In this document: positions 38,298 through 49,470 of the stretch, piece by piece | How the letters are laid out: each line of letters opens with the position of its first letter | Numbering within the stretch: the stretch's first letter is position 1 | Assembly (NCBI GenBank): GCA_026214975.1 | Contig: JAOBSW010000181.1 | Span: forward strand, 1 to 64,000 | Length of the DNA stretch: 64,000 nucleotides | DNA from: Gentiana macrophylla | Taxonomy: Eukaryota; Streptophyta; Magnoliopsida; Gentianales; Gentianaceae | Direction: 5' to 3' | Translations under genes and position numbers: made by a program | Notes under the pieces: generated by a model | What the model was told of the DNA's origin: nothing | The model's database searches: none | Seen by the model: the letters and a program-made list of their open reading frames with translations, nothing else

Positions 38298-39960
38298 ATG
38301 CAAGCGAGAAGTAAGAAGGACTTCGATCTTTGATCCCGAGCACGAACAATCTATCCTTAGAAGAAGGCTTCTCCCCGATTTGGACAAAATGGCGGATCAA
38401 GATCCACCAATTCCAAATCCCGACCCCAAGCTCGATTAAATTTACTCCTTCAGCAGATGCAAGCTCAAAGGCAACATGAAATCAAGAAGGTGGCATAAAT
38501 CAACAACTTCAACAATTCCGCCAAAACCAATTTTTAATCGGTTGAACCAGGACCCTACACTCCATATCTTAATCAAGATTTTCTCGAGGACATAGACCTA
38601 TTCGTCCACGATATGAGGGGAGTAAATTTCGACCTTAAAAATGGAGTAGTTGCACTAGTCCAAAATAGCTCTTTCCATGGTACTGCTCAAGAAGATCCAC
38701 ATGACTTCTTGTCCACATTCGTACAAATGTGAAGGTGCCATTATCCTGGTGTTGATTACGAGATCGTAAAGTTGAAGCTATTTCCTTTTGCTTTAAAAGG
38801 TGAAGCAAGCGAGATGGTTTAAGTCGTTAGCACATCATTCCTCCATACATGGAATGATGTCAAAAGAGCCTTCGCTCTTAAGTGGGTTTCACCAGGCAAG
38901 ATTATGGAGATGAAACGGGAAATAGCTACGTTTGAGCGAGATGGAGGATGAGACTGCTGGCAAAGCTTGGGAGAGATTGAATCTCTTGATGAGGAAGTGC
39001 CCCAATCACGGATATGACAGTACATGAGTTGTTGGAACTATTTTACTGAGGAGTCTCTCAACCTAATAGAGACTATCTTGACTCCACGACTCATGGATCC
39101 TTCTGGGGAGGTGATGAGATCGCCCACAGAGTGGTTTGAGACCATCGCCAAGAACAATATGTGGTCGACTCCCAAGAAGACCAATGTTGTTAAGAAAGAA
39201 GGTACTGCAAGCAATCGATACAAAGTCGTTGGTTGCTCGGATGGAATTGATAAGCAAGCAACCGCCAATCTTGACGCGCGACCTTCCGATCCGGGAATGC
39301 AGGTAGGAACGGAGATGACGGAAGAAGTAAATTTAATGGATAATCAAAACCAACCTTCCGAAACTTCAATCAAAGCCGTAACTACTCAGGATTTCAACGA
39401 CAAAACTTCAATCAAGCCAAGTTACCACTGGCCCTTCAAATTCGAATTCTTTCAACTCGAACTATCAAAGGCGATTCGAACTCCCAAAGGCCTCAAGGTG
39501 GTGGAATCAAACTCGAGCAACAATCATACCACCTCATGTGTCCTCAACACAAATTCGATGAGTTGGTAGACATGGTGAAGACTCGTCTACTAGCGTTAAA
39601 GCTATTGAGAGACAAGTTGGTCGGATGGCGGACCCGGCAAGCAGCGAGACCTCACGGTAAACTCCCGAGTTATACCGAGAGAAACCCAAAAGGCGATGTG
39701 AATGTTTGCACCGCCATTACACCACAATGGGAGTATGGACAAGAAGAGAGTTGAATGAAGTAACGCGTTGAGAAGTGGTAGCAGCTGGACCCGGCAAGAT
39801 GTCGGAAACGAGTAGCCCCTCCCGACGCCATGAGTTCAGGGGGAAATCGAAACCACATGCCGAAGAAAGCAACGATGAGGAGCTTAGTGACAATTCTTGG
39901 AGGATGAAAATAATTCTCGATGACGAGGAAAGAAAGGAAAGTCAAGGCGGTACCCACGAC
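38298..39960 (+). pseudogene. gag: Broken gag of the Athila-type element
   Basis: Gag forms the particle that packages element RNA. A likely start is the ATG at 38298-38300, but several frames must be followed to read the protein. Athila gag features are visible in order: a DPEHEQ segment near 38330, ALVQNSSFHGTAQEDP near 38652-38700, LKLFPFALKG near 38773, the LHTWNDVKRAF region near 38843, and a KCPNHGY segment near 38998. A late ERNPKGDVN segment near 39680 matches the gag-protease linker. Breaks include TGA at 38730-38732 and TAA at 38820-38822 in the main frame, and shifts near 38945 and 39025. No zinc knuckle is seen, as is common in this lineage. It cannot encode a full protein as written. 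Confidence 0.85.
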
Positions 39961-40104
39961 TAAGAAAAAGAAGAGAAGTTTGTGAGATGGAAGGATAAGG
40001 AGGATGAGGCGATAAAGAATCAGGCCACGACGAATGATAAAGCCCTTCCTTATCCACCGAAGAGCAAGGAGTGAGCCCTCGCCAAAGACAAGCAGTATGA
40101 TGGG

Positions 40105-40790
40105 GTGAGGAGGATACTTAGGGACACTAAAGTGAGTATGCCCTTAGCTGAGGTATTGTCTGAAATGCCTAAATGCTCTAAGTATCTTAAAGAATTCTGT
40201 GGGAGTAAGAGAAAACTTCAGGGGATGGCTGAAGAAGTGCTTCGCGAGGGTTGCGCGATGGTTTCTGAAAGTCATTTGATAAGCGAGGTGACCACTGGCG
40301 GACCTTCAATCTCTCGTGAGATCGAAGGCCATTTGTTCGAAAATGTATTATGCGACTCAGGGGCCTCTATTAATGTGATGCCATTAAACGTTTGCAAAAA
40401 GCTCGGGTTAGATAAAAGGATGCGGGAACGCCCGATTTCTCTTCAGATGGTAGATAAATCTAGCCGGACTGCAGCCGGTTGTGTAGCTAATGTTCTCTCC
40501 GCAAGTTGAACATTTAGTCTTCCTACCGATCAGGTTATTCTAGACTATCCACCTGATAAGGAGATGCCTCTAATTCTAGGCCAAACCTTTTAGACACTTC
40601 TAACGCTCTCATCGACTTCACGCAAGGACAGATTACTCTTAGAGTCGGTGACACATCTATCACCTTCACACGAGGACACATCCCGAAAGAGCCGTAATTG
40701 ATGAAATATCGTTTTGTCGAAGCCATATATGAGGACGGAGGAGATGCCTATTATGAAGATGCAATGGAGCTTACAGAGAGATAGGTGTTT
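40105..40790 (+). pseudogene. Retroviral-type aspartic protease of the Athila-type element, broken
   Basis: Protease cuts the Gag-Pol polyprotein. The 134-codon frame 40105-40509 holds the active-site string CDSGASINVMP with the aspartate at residue 84 (codon 40354-40356), preceded by an Athila-like MPKCSKYLKE segment. The frame stops at 40507-40509, but the family sequence continues beyond it in other frames: an MPLILG flap-side segment at about 40563 and a GQITLRVGD segment near 40628-40654. Catalytic residues are kept; continuity is lost by at least two frame changes. Confidence 0.85.
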
Positions 40791-41243
40791 TTGAAGTCAT
40801 GGACATTGAGGATCCGGTGATCGCGGACCATCTTCTAATTCATTTCAAGCCGTAGGCATTGACGAAGTCATCTTCACTCGCTCACACTGGGCCTGTTATT
40901 GAGTTAGAAGCATGGAGATGCCCAGAACAAACGATGATTTCAAAGAATCGAGTCAGGAAGACTTCATCCTGGTGAAGAAGTTAAGCTGATGGGTAGTTGG
41001 GATGAGGTAGAGTTTTGGAGAGAAGCTACTCATTGGGAAGTAGATGATTGGGAAGAGAGTGGCGAAGAGCTTAAAGATGAAGAGTTAAGAAAAATGATCG
41101 ATCACAAGAAAAAGGAAGCAAGTGTTGACCGGAGGATTCCGATGGATGATTTGATCCAGCACTTTCTCGGGTTGAGCCTCGGGAAGATGAGGTGTTCTCA
41201 TCACAACCACTTCAAGCTCATAAGGAGAAAGGTGGCCCGTTAA
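40791..41243 (+). pseudogene. Pol linker between protease and reverse transcriptase
   Basis: An acidic and lysine-rich frame covers 40989-41243 (84 codons; contains WEESGEELKDEELR). It lies where Athila polyproteins have a poorly conserved linker. There is no domain of known function. The stretch before 40989 has stops in all forward frames over short distances. Confidence 0.5.
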
Positions 41244-41249
41244 AGTCTA

Positions 41250-42429
41250 GTATTGAGCAACCACCTCACCGATTTAGAGCTTAAACCGCTTCCAAAACAC
41301 CTTAAGTATATCTTTCTTAAGGATGGAGATAAATTGCCTTTGATCATTTCTTCAAAGAAACTCGACCAAAGCAAGAAGCACATCCGATAGAAGTGCTTAA
41401 GAAAAACATCCTCGCTTCGGTTGGCAAGTGGGTGATATCCGAGGATCGGCCGGACATATGCATGCATAAAATCGTAACGGAGGAAGGAGCTAAAAGGTAA
41501 GACAACCTCGCCAAGGCTGAATCCGCATATGCAAGAGGTTGTCAAGAAAGAAGTGATAAAGTGGCTCGACATGGGAATCATCTATGCAATCGCCGATAGC
41601 GAGTGGGTCAGCCCTACTCAAGTTGTGCCAAAGAAGGTGGAATCACAAATAAAAGAATGAAAAAGGGGAGGAAGTTGCCTTACGTCTCGTGGATCAGCAC
41701 TGAGTCTCAGACGACTATCGTAGATGAATGAAGTCACCGCAAAGATCACTTCCCTTACCCTTCATTGACCAACTAATTGAAAGACCGAGTGGTCACAAGT
41801 ATTATTGTTTTCTCGATGGATACCGTTACTTCCAGGATAGCCATCGACCCCAATGACCAAGAAAGACCACGTTTACATGTCCATCTGGTACTTTTGTTTT
41901 CGAGAATGCCATTCGGTCTATGCAATGCACCCGCGACTTTTCAACGGTGTATGTTGGCCATTTTGATGGACTTGTTGAGAAATGCATGGAAGTCTTCATG
42001 GACGACTTCTCGATCCACGGCGATAGTTTTGATGAAATCTTAGAGAACCTAGATATGGTACTCCAACGTTGCGTTGAGAAGAATCTGGTGCTTAACTGGG
42101 AAAAATGCCATTTTCTAGTAGACGAAGGAATCGTTTTGGGACATAAGGTGTCCAATGCTGGTATTCAAGTTGATAAGGCTAAGGTCGAAGCCATTGAAAG
42201 GATGACGTACCCTAAGACAGTGAAAGAGGTACGAGGTTTCCTAGGACACGTTGGCTTCTACAGGCGGTTTATTCGGGACTTTTCTACGATTGCCAAACCT
42301 TTATCGAATCTCTTGAAAGAAGATGTCGATTTCTTGTTCGATGCGAAGTGCAAAGAAGCTTTCAATTGTCTGAAAGACAAGCTTATCAGTGCCCCTATTT
42401 TAGTAGCTTTGATCGACCAAGCCTTTTGA
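41250..42429 (+). pseudogene. Reverse transcriptase of the Athila-type element, broken
   Basis: This enzyme copies element RNA into DNA. Athila RT blocks are visible in order: an LPLIISSK segment near 41335, MHKIV near 41462, EVVKKEVIKWLDMGIIY near 41535, WVSPTQVVPKK near 41605, the FLDG palm motif near 41808-41820, PFGLCNAPATFQR near 41906-41945, and FMDDFS with both catalytic aspartates at 42001-42006. A clean 170-codon frame (41920-42429) spans the FMDD palm motif, the FLGHVGFYRRFI block and the connection. At least four frame changes occur upstream, one between PFGLC and FMDD. Active-site residues are kept. Confidence 0.92.
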
Positions 42430-42800
42430 GTTGATGTGCGATGCCTCTCTAATTACGCCGTAGGCGCAGTTTTGGGTCAAAGAGTTGATAAAAGGTTCAG
42501 GCCCATCTATTATGCGAGTCGTACCTTGAACCCGGCTCAATGCAATTATACCACAACTGAGAAGGAATTCTTAGCTGTTGTTTTTGCCATTGACAAGTTT
42601 AGAAGTTATCTTCTAGGGTCTCAAGTTGTTGTATGGACCGATCATGCAGCCCTACGCTACCTTATGGACAAAGCGGATGCAAAACCAAGGTTACTTAGAT
42701 GGATTTTAATTCTACAAGAGTTTGACCTTGTGATTAAAGATAAGAAAGGTAGTGAGAATATTGTGGCTGATCATTTATCTCGCTTAGTAAATGAGGGTGC
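42430..42800 (+). pseudogene. RNase H domain of pol
   Basis: RNase H removes the RNA strand during reverse transcription. The 237-codon frame 42436-43149 starts in this domain: [29 protein letters not shown] and [11 protein letters not shown] (aspartate at residue 69) are typical of the gypsy class, followed by the [11 protein letters not shown] end of the domain. A TGA at 42427-42429 separates it from RT. A two-base CT excess near 42449 restores the frame, so the usual FELMCDAS entry motif is read out of frame. Confidence 0.9.
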
Positions 42801-44110
42801 AGAGAATCACAATGATATAGGCATTGATTTTCCGATCGAGCAATTGATGAAGCTTGAAACGGTTAGGCCGTGGTATGTCGACTACGCCAACTATTTAGCG
42901 AGTGGTCATTTAGAGGATATGACGATCGAGGAGAGGAAGAAGTTCTTTTCGATCTTAAATATCTCGTATGGGAAGACCCTTATTTGTTCGAGTCCAGAAG
43001 ACGGGTTGCTTCGACGGTGTGTTCCCGAGCATGATCAGTGGGATATCCTAGAACAATGCCATAATGGTCCTACCGGAGGTCACTATGGAACACCAAGACG
43101 GTTGCAAAGATACTTCAAGTTTGGATTCTACTTGGCCGACTCTGTTTAAAGATGCGTAAGCCTTTTGTAAAGGTTGTGATAGGTGCCGAGAACTGGACGG
43201 CAGAGTAGTCGGATGGAAATGCCACTTAAGCCCATTCTTGAATGTGAAGTTTTCGATGTCCGGGGCATAGATTTTATGGGACCCTTTCCATCCTCATGTG
43301 GTAATAAGTATATCCTCAAATGCGTGTCGACTATGTTTCCAAGTGGGTCGAGGCCATAGCTACTCAAACTAATGATCACAAGGTTGTAAATAAATTCTTG
43401 CAAAGGAATATCTTTACTAGATTCGGCTGTCCGAGAGCACTCATTAGTGATGAAGGTACTCACTTTTGCAATGCGCCGCTTGACAAGATCCTTGAGAAGT
43501 ATGGTGTCAAACATAAGATTGGTACACCATATCATCCCTGCAGACCAGTGGCCAAGTCGAGGTAAGCAACCGTGAGCTTGAAAAGAATTTTGGAGAAGAC
43601 CGTGAACAATAATCGATCTAATTGAGTCTTAAGTTGGATGACGCATTGTGGGCTTATCGATCGCATTTAAAACCCCGATGGGCACGTCACCCTTCCAAAT
43701 GGTCTATGGCAAAGCTTGTCATTTACTGTCGAACTTGAACACAGAGCTTTACTCGGGCCATTAAATTCTTAAATTTCGATAGCCAACTCGTGGGGAGAAA
43801 CGATTATTCTGATTGAACGAGCTCGACAATTCGCACTCAGAGCATACGAGAATGCCAAACTCAGCAAGGAGAGAACTAAGATACTCCATGACGCTAAGAT
43901 CAAGGACCGAGAATTCAAAGTTGGTGAAATGGCTTTACTCTATAATACTAGACTTCACCTGTTTCCGGGTAAACTCAAGTCTAGATGGTCTGGTCCCTTT
44001 GAGATTCTCGAGGTTAATCCAAGTGGAGTAATTACTTTGAACGGGTATGGTAATCAAGATTTTAAAGTGAATGGCCATAGACTTAAGAAATATTTTGGGC
44101 AACCAAAGGA
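42801..44110 (+). pseudogene. Integrase of the Athila-type element, broken
   Basis: Integrase inserts the DNA copy and produces the 5-bp duplication. The N-terminal zinc-binding part has [15 protein letters not shown] at the end of the 42436-43149 frame, with CKGC and CRE cysteines just after the stop in another frame. The catalytic core shows [11 protein letters not shown] near 43264 (first Asp), then VSKWVEAIA and ISDEGTHFC in frame 43320-43565 (second Asp). The segment with the expected Glu (GQVEVSNRE) lies at about 43550-43575 after a frame change. The C-terminal domain, RWSGPFEILEV near 43985, lies in the frame 43929-44417. All domains are present in the right order; the chain has several shifts. 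Confidence 0.9.
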
Positions 44111-44417
44111 AAAGCCTGAGATTCTTTATTTCCAAAGAAGAGATGAAATACTGGATGTCCTGATTTGTGAAGAGATTCCATCTTATTTCTTTGAGTCGGA
44201 TGATGATGACGTTCCTATATCCACCCGTAAGGTACCTTCTGTTGAGACTTCTGATCATACCACTATGTCTATGCCTGTCGTACGCAAGAACAAGAAGAAG
44301 AGAGTCGTTGTCGTTTTGAGAGAAAAGTTTAATGAACTTATTGCGCACTTGACTTGTTGTTGTGGTGAAAATCATTTCCGCCCCAATACTACGATTCGAT
44401 CATCGAGGTGGCGGTAG
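44111..44417 (+). CDS. C-terminal extension after the integrase domain
   Basis: The last part of frame 43929-44417 continues ~100 codons past the integrase C-terminal domain. It has an acidic patch (ESDDDDV), a basic KNKKKR stretch and a cysteine triplet near the end. I recognise no domain. Basic tails after integrase occur in several gypsy lineages and can affect targeting, but nothing here identifies such a tail. Confidence 0.45.
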
Positions 44418-44538
44418 TCAAACCAAAGTGGCCCGATCCGGGTTGATCTTTTGAACTTTGTGTCAAGCTATTGACATTAAAAGAGCGCCCTGTGAGGCAA
44501 CCTAGTTTTCTTTGTTTGTTTCCTTTTCTTAGGTTGTT

Positions 44539-44799
44539 TTGTTTTATTGTTTTAGAAATAATACTTTAGTTGATTTTGTGTTGATGGGTATTCCTCTTAC
44601 GCTCATTGTAAGTGTTTTGTGTTATGTGTTGCTCATATACCCGTGTACCCCGAGATTATATGGTATGTCGAGTGTGGCAGATACTTTTGAGCAGAGTTTT
44701 CGAGTTACTCTTATCGGTGTTGTCTATTCGAAGTTGCAAATGCGGTACATTCATGCTCCGCCTGACCTCCGCCAACTTTCATCCGACAACCACCGTTGA
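44539..44799 (+). CDS. Small open frame with one hydrophobic segment, doubtful gene
   Basis: An 86-codon frame lies downstream of pol, where some Athila elements carry an env-like frame. Residues ~10-33 (from VDFVLMGIPL to VLLIYP) are strongly hydrophobic and could span a membrane. There is no signal-peptide cleavage logic, glycosylation pattern or similarity I recognise. A shorter overlapping frame covers the same DNA. It may be chance or the stub of an env-like gene. Confidence 0.25.
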   Translation: MFYCFRNNTLVDFVLMGIPLTLIVSVLCYVLLIYPCTPRLYGMSSVADTFEQSFRVTLIGVVYSKLQMRYIHAPPDLRQLSSDNHR

Positions 44800-44857
44800 A
44801 ACCAACTAAGTTTTCTTTTCTTTTTATATTTGCACATTCGAGGACATAATGTGATTT

Positions 44858-44869
44858 AAGTGTGGGGGG
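44858..44869 (+). other. Upstream second polypurine-like tract
   Basis: AAGTGTGGGGGG preceded by GAGGACATAATGTGATTT. It repeats the context of the true tract about 1 kb downstream (GAGGACGTAC... AAGTGTGGGGAGT). Confidence 0.6.
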
Positions 44870-45301
44870 TGTTTGGGTATGTTTTTATGCTATATCCTTT
44901 GAAATATGAGTGAATGTTAAATTTTGCGAAATTTAAAATTTTTTAAGTAGTCTCGAGCATATAATTGGAACTAGATGCTTGCTAGTTGTAGTTTTCTAAC
45001 GATGATAGTATGTGACTTAGTGAGATAATTATAGCATGTTTTACTTTTATGGAGATAGTTTCGCTTTTTTTTCACTCAATAAAGCCTTTGATTTTGAAGC
45101 ATGACTTTTGAATTATATCCTTTCATTATTTTTAATGATTTATCTTAGGAAGGTCAGTATAGTAACACCTTAGTTAGACCGTGGGCTGTGAATATCATAA
45201 AGTTTGAATGTGATAAGTGAGATGTAACTTATGACTTTGAAAAGTGAATAAATAAAGTGAGTGAGCAATTATTAATAAATACGTTTGTCGGAAGTTTGGT
45301 T

Positions 45302-45454
45302 TATGATTTGAGTGCGGTAGGCATTATCTCAAATGTCCTATACCACTATGATGACCAATAGCTCACGGCGGTCGGAGAGAAGCTACCTTATGATTTGAGT
45401 AAGGTAGGGTGTTATCACGAAACATCCTATTCTACTATGATGGGTAAGAGCTCA
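45302..45454 (+). repeat. Duplicated ~87-bp conserved 3' block
   Basis: Two copies, starting at 45302 and 45389, each run TATGATTTGAGT, GGTAGG, TCCTAT, CTATGATG and AGCTCA in order. The same pair, diverged, lies at 61814-61965 in the non-autonomous element, in both cases ~400-430 bp before the right LTR. Confidence 0.8.
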
Positions 45455-45840
45455 TTCTGATATGCGTCAAATTTGAAAATTTTGAAAAATGATGAGTAAA
45501 AATAAAGTTAAGTCTTTGTTATCATGGATCTTATACCCAGTGAGAACCGCATGATATGTTTGTAGGATTATCCTACTGAGTGCGTGGGGAAGGCTTTGAG
45601 TGGAGCTATTATCTGTCTGCATTACTAGGATAGTCATTGGAATTTTTGAGAGGATGTTTCTTTGAAAGGCTTGTTAGATTGAGAATGGCTTGTCACACTT
45701 ACACCGAATCTATCTCTCGTGTTGGTATCATTTGCTATAGTTGTTGTATCTTTTGTTACGTGAGTTTAGAGATCTGTGTGGATTATTTATAAAGTTGAGC
45801 TATAGTTTTGATTGTTTTGTCCGAGGACGTACAAAAAGTT

Positions 45841-45853
45841 AAGTGTGGGGAGT
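45841..45853 (+). other. Polypurine tract of the Athila-type element
   Basis: AAGTGTGGGGAGT directly precedes the TG of the right LTR. Confidence 0.88.
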
Positions 45854-47428
45854 TGTTAAGGCCATATTTATATGATTATTAAAGGGTTATTTCATTATTA
45901 TTTTCCCCACATTTGCGTAATTTGCATGAGAATTAAGGGTTTAAGTGTAATTATTTAATAAAGATGATTTTAAGAGGGTTGTATGCAAAATTGATGATTT
46001 TAAGTGTTGATTTAATGGAATTATTATTATTTGGATTTTATTACATTTTTGCATTGTTTATTTATCATGTAGGTGTTAATTTTCGTGCATATAATGAGGA
46101 TAAATGAAGCTCAAGTCGAATTATTCAAGATAGAGTTGGAATTGGCTCAAAGAAATTGGATAAAGATGATGAAATCCGACCTCAAAGCGATCCAAATGAA
46201 GGCGTCGCATCCCGTCCACCGGACGGGCGTTTGATTTCATGGACGGCGCCCAGAGAGGAAATCACATACAGAGAGTTTGGACGCAGCATGGACGGACGTC
46301 TAGAGCAAAGTCAAGATCCACCAGACGGGCGTCCATGAGACCAGACGAGCGTCCGTTGCCGACTTAGTCATAACCGACTTAGAGCTCTATAAATACAGCA
46401 GCAGCCCCAACCCTAAGAACATACTTTTTTACCACATAATTGAGATCGCAATTTTACACCAAAAAGCTGCGGCCACAAGCCTTTTTCCATAGAGATGAAC
46501 TTCTCCAACCCAACAATCATCTCCAACATGATTGTTGGCTAAAAGCCTTGCAGTGAGTCGACGGAGGAAGCCTATCAACAACACAAACCAACTAGAGAGT
46601 TCGATGCTTATGTTTAGTGAGTTTATTTCATAGTTTTTCATTACTTTGGATCTGTTTTGTATTGTTTAAGTTTTATTGAATTAAGATTTGATGAAACGAT
46701 CTATGTTTAATTTATGCTTGAATAAATTTATGGAAGTCTGTTTATTTAAGTTCTCTTTTATTCAAAGTAATGCATCTAATTGTGTTTTAAGAGATTATGC
46801 ATGATTAGTTGAGTAAGAGTTTGGAAACAATCTCGTGACTTCGTTTTGATTGCATGTTTAGTTTACTTGAAAAAGATAAACGAAACCCTAGATTTTGGTT
46901 AGAGATATCTAATTGAATCCGTGAAAAATCACTACTAAAAACTATGTTCTAAATCATCATCTAGTTGAGTTGTTGGTTGATGGGTGAAATCTGATCGCCT
47001 CGCTGTGTTTTCCCTTATTGTTTCTTAATCGAATCATTAGTTAAGTTTTAGAACCCTAGTTTCTTGCTGATTTCCTGCATATTTTCTGGTTTAATTCGTA
47101 GTTAGACGCTCGTCCATAATAGCAGACCGCCCGTCCATTAGGTTTAGTTTTCAGACGCTCGTTCACTTTAGTGAACGCTCGTCCGTATTTCTGTTTTCTT
47201 ATTTTTCAGCTTGTTTTTATTTCCTGTTTTAGTTTTAATTCTTAGGTTTAGGTTTTAGTTAGTTTCAGCTTTAGTTTAGGTAGATAATCGTGACATAATT
47301 GATATAGATTTATATTTGAATCCGATAAACATTCCACTCCCTTAGGACGACCCGTTAACACCCTATACTACGATCCTTATACTTGGGGTGTTTCGGTTAT
47401 AAATTGTAAAACTCGTTTTTACCGAACA
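45854..47428 (+). repeat. 3' LTR of the Athila-type element
   Basis: 1575 bp, TGTTAAGG to ACCGAACA. It is nearly identical to the left LTR. The largest differences are in the U3 motif cluster around 46190-46250, where CG-containing strings are altered by small indels. TATAAATA is at 46388-46395. Confidence 0.95.
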
Positions 47429-47433
47429 GTGAA
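47429..47433. repeat. Target-site duplication GTGAA, right copy
   Basis: Matches 35933-35937. Confidence 0.95.
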
Positions 47434-47614
47434 CTGCACGTGGAACGGACACGGGAGCCGAAGGTTATGGCCAAAATACTAGCACTGGTCCACCAAACCA
47501 CCGAATGGGTTCATGCACAAATCCACCGACATCCCCGAGGTAGAAAATCCCCGAGAAGCGCACCACATCGTTGGCATCAGAGATGGGTTTCCAGAATGGT
47601 GAACTCTGCACGTG

Positions 47615-47619
47615 GAACG
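47615..47619. repeat. Target-site duplication GAACG, left copy
   Basis: Precedes the LTR at 47620; the partner copy is at 56728-56732. Confidence 0.93.
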
Positions 47620-49457
47620 TGTTAGTAATACCATCCGCAGCGGAAACGATTTATGGATCTAGATCTATAAAATACACGTAATAAAATAACTAGATCTATA
47701 TCTACAAGGGGGTTGTAGAACATACCTCTTGGATCTCAAAATCCAAGTTGAAGAACCGCAATTAGGAAGAACTTGTGAAGGTGTGAAGAGCACCACAGTC
47801 TTCCGAACGTGTGATCCAAGCAACTCCCGGTGGAAGGAAATCCTCGTCTCGAATCCTTCCGATATGCTACCCGGAAAAATCTCCAAGATTTTCCCTCTTA
47901 TTCCCCTTGGCCGAATTTTCCCTTTCTCCTCTCTAAGAGGTGAAAGTCGAAATCATGTGTGTGTTAAGGCTTGGGAGAACTCCCTTTATATAGGAGAGTA
48001 AAACTTAGCCTCCAAGGATTTTTATTTATCAAACAAAATAAATCCTTTAATAAAAGATAATTCCATAATATTCTAGAACAAATCTAGAATAATATTTATC
48101 TTTATTATTTACCATAAATATTTATCCAATAAATATTTTATGCACATGCCTTATTAATCACAAGAAAACTAATTTCTTGTTCATTAAACATGCATTGGGG
48201 TCGAAATTTACCTCTTGTGACCTAGTCACAATAATTTCGACTATAACACAATTTTTGGGCCAAGATTATGGAAAATGTCTTTTCCACATATTTAATTATT
48301 TAGCCCAACTAATTTAATAGTCCACTAAACAATTAATTCACATATCGTTTTAATAAAGTCCAACAAGATCTAAATTAATATTATTAGGATTCGACGTCCG
48401 AGAATAGCTATGCTATATTAGGAGGCACGTCGGGGACCATGGACTAATAATCGGTGGCTCCGATAAATCAAATAAATAATTATCTTACTTAATGTAATAA
48501 ATATATTCGATAAATCAATCACAGGAATATGCCACCATAATCCCGTGGCTGCACTCCTCCGATTATAAGATTATATTTATCTCCTCACGAGAATAATAAT
48601 AAGCGTCTATTGATATAATCATTACATATGGATTAATCCTCCATAGACTGTTCATTCTAAATCGGGAAGTTACCGTTAACCCTTTTCAGAACCTCTTATC
48701 CTTATTTACCATTAACCCCCTAGTGATCAATTAATTCATACAACTCACTGGTAGCTAATCAGTGTAATATGAACTCGCGCGATCGATCAGTTTCTAGGAT
48801 TAACAAATAAGGAATCGTCTATCTACTTCCATAAATGGAAGGAATGGATTCCGTGATTCGTGATAACACGCACTACTCACTCAATCCAAGACAATGCCAA
48901 GATGGGGTAATTCGGACCATGCAAAGTGTAATCTTTAACCGTCAAGTCAAACTTCATAACCGATTCAAGCGCTTGATCGTGATCACCTCAGATTAAGATA
49001 TATCCATAAATATGATCATCCATTGATTCGATAAGACTTCTCGACACGGAATTATATCGTGAACTCTAATCAAATCGGTCCAAATTTCTATATGATATAT
49101 CTATCATATATAAATGCCCCATTAGGTTCTCTTAACTTAACCGAATGTCCGGATAAGACAATCACACCTATTGTGTTCGGGCACATTAATAGCACGTTAA
49201 AGGAGAGACCCGATACTCTCGATTAACTTTACTACGGGCTAATTGTATTTTAAGTACATCTTCATTAACTCAATCCTCCGTGTATATACCATACATCGAG
49301 TTAAGTGATTACATAAACGATATACTTAGGGTTTTTCAGTAGTGTAAATACTATTGTCACATCGGTGATTATGAGAATAATAAATATGAATAATAATATC
49401 ATTTCATTTATTAAATAAAACAATTACAAAATTGTCTTTCGGGCATCACACCTAACA
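47620..49457 (-). repeat. 3' LTR of the copia-like element
   Basis: 1838 bp on the minus strand, TGTTAGGTGT to TTACTAACA. The TATA-like TATATAAAG is at 47992-47984, giving a long U3 (~1.47 kb) and ~365 bp of R-U5. The short frames on its plus strand are incidental. Confidence 0.93.
47984..47992 (-). promoter_or_regulatory. TATA-like box of the copia-like LTR
   Basis: TATATAAAG on the minus strand, followed by GGGAGTTCTCCC. The copy in the other LTR is at 55256-55264. It is also recognisable in the old relative near 19280 (ACTCTCCTATAT). Confidence 0.6.
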
Positions 49458-49470
49458 ATCTCCCACTTGC
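49458..49470 (-). other. Polypurine tract of the copia-like element
   Basis: GCAAGTGGGAGAT on the minus strand abuts the 3' LTR. A second near-copy lies 74 bp away at 49532-49550. Confidence 0.85.

Larger units (their letters stand above)
44800..45840 (+). other. 3' non-coding region of the Athila-type element
   Basis: About 1 kb without a gene between the last frame and the polypurine tract. It is bounded by two near-identical purine tracts (44858-44869 and 45841-45853) and contains a duplicated conserved block (45302-45454). The same organisation recurs in the element at 57928-63966, though its pol is absent. Confidence 0.75.
35938..47428 (+). mobile_element. Athila-type Ty3/gypsy LTR retrotransposon, 11.5 kb
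   Basis: A complete insertion: LTRs of 1573 and 1575 bp, TG...CA ends, 5-bp duplication GTGAA, a tRNA-Asp-type primer site, and a polypurine tract before the right LTR. Internal order is leader, gag, protease, reverse transcriptase, RNase H, integrase, then ~1.4 kb of 3' non-coding DNA. Motifs such as PFGLCNAPATFQR and FMDDFS place it in the Athila lineage, whose members often insert in plant centromeric satellites (established for Arabidopsis). The LTRs are very similar, so insertion is recent, yet all coding parts carry stops and frameshifts. Either the copy was moved in trans, or part of the damage is sequencing error. Confidence 0.95.
47429..47619 (+). repeat. Satellite B between two insertions
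   Basis: 191 bp, just over one short-form monomer, running from GTGAACTGCACG to GTGGAACG. It resumes the phase broken at 35937, confirming that the two flanking elements entered one continuous array. Confidence 0.95.

Noticed and set aside
41240..42155. Minus-strand frames of 109-113 codons opposite the reverse transcriptase
   Set aside because: They are antisense shadows of a region that clearly encodes RT on the plus strand.
44539..44799. A definite env-like gene in the Athila-type element
   Set aside because: Only one hydrophobic segment in an 86-codon frame, with no other env-like feature. Listed only as a doubtful frame.
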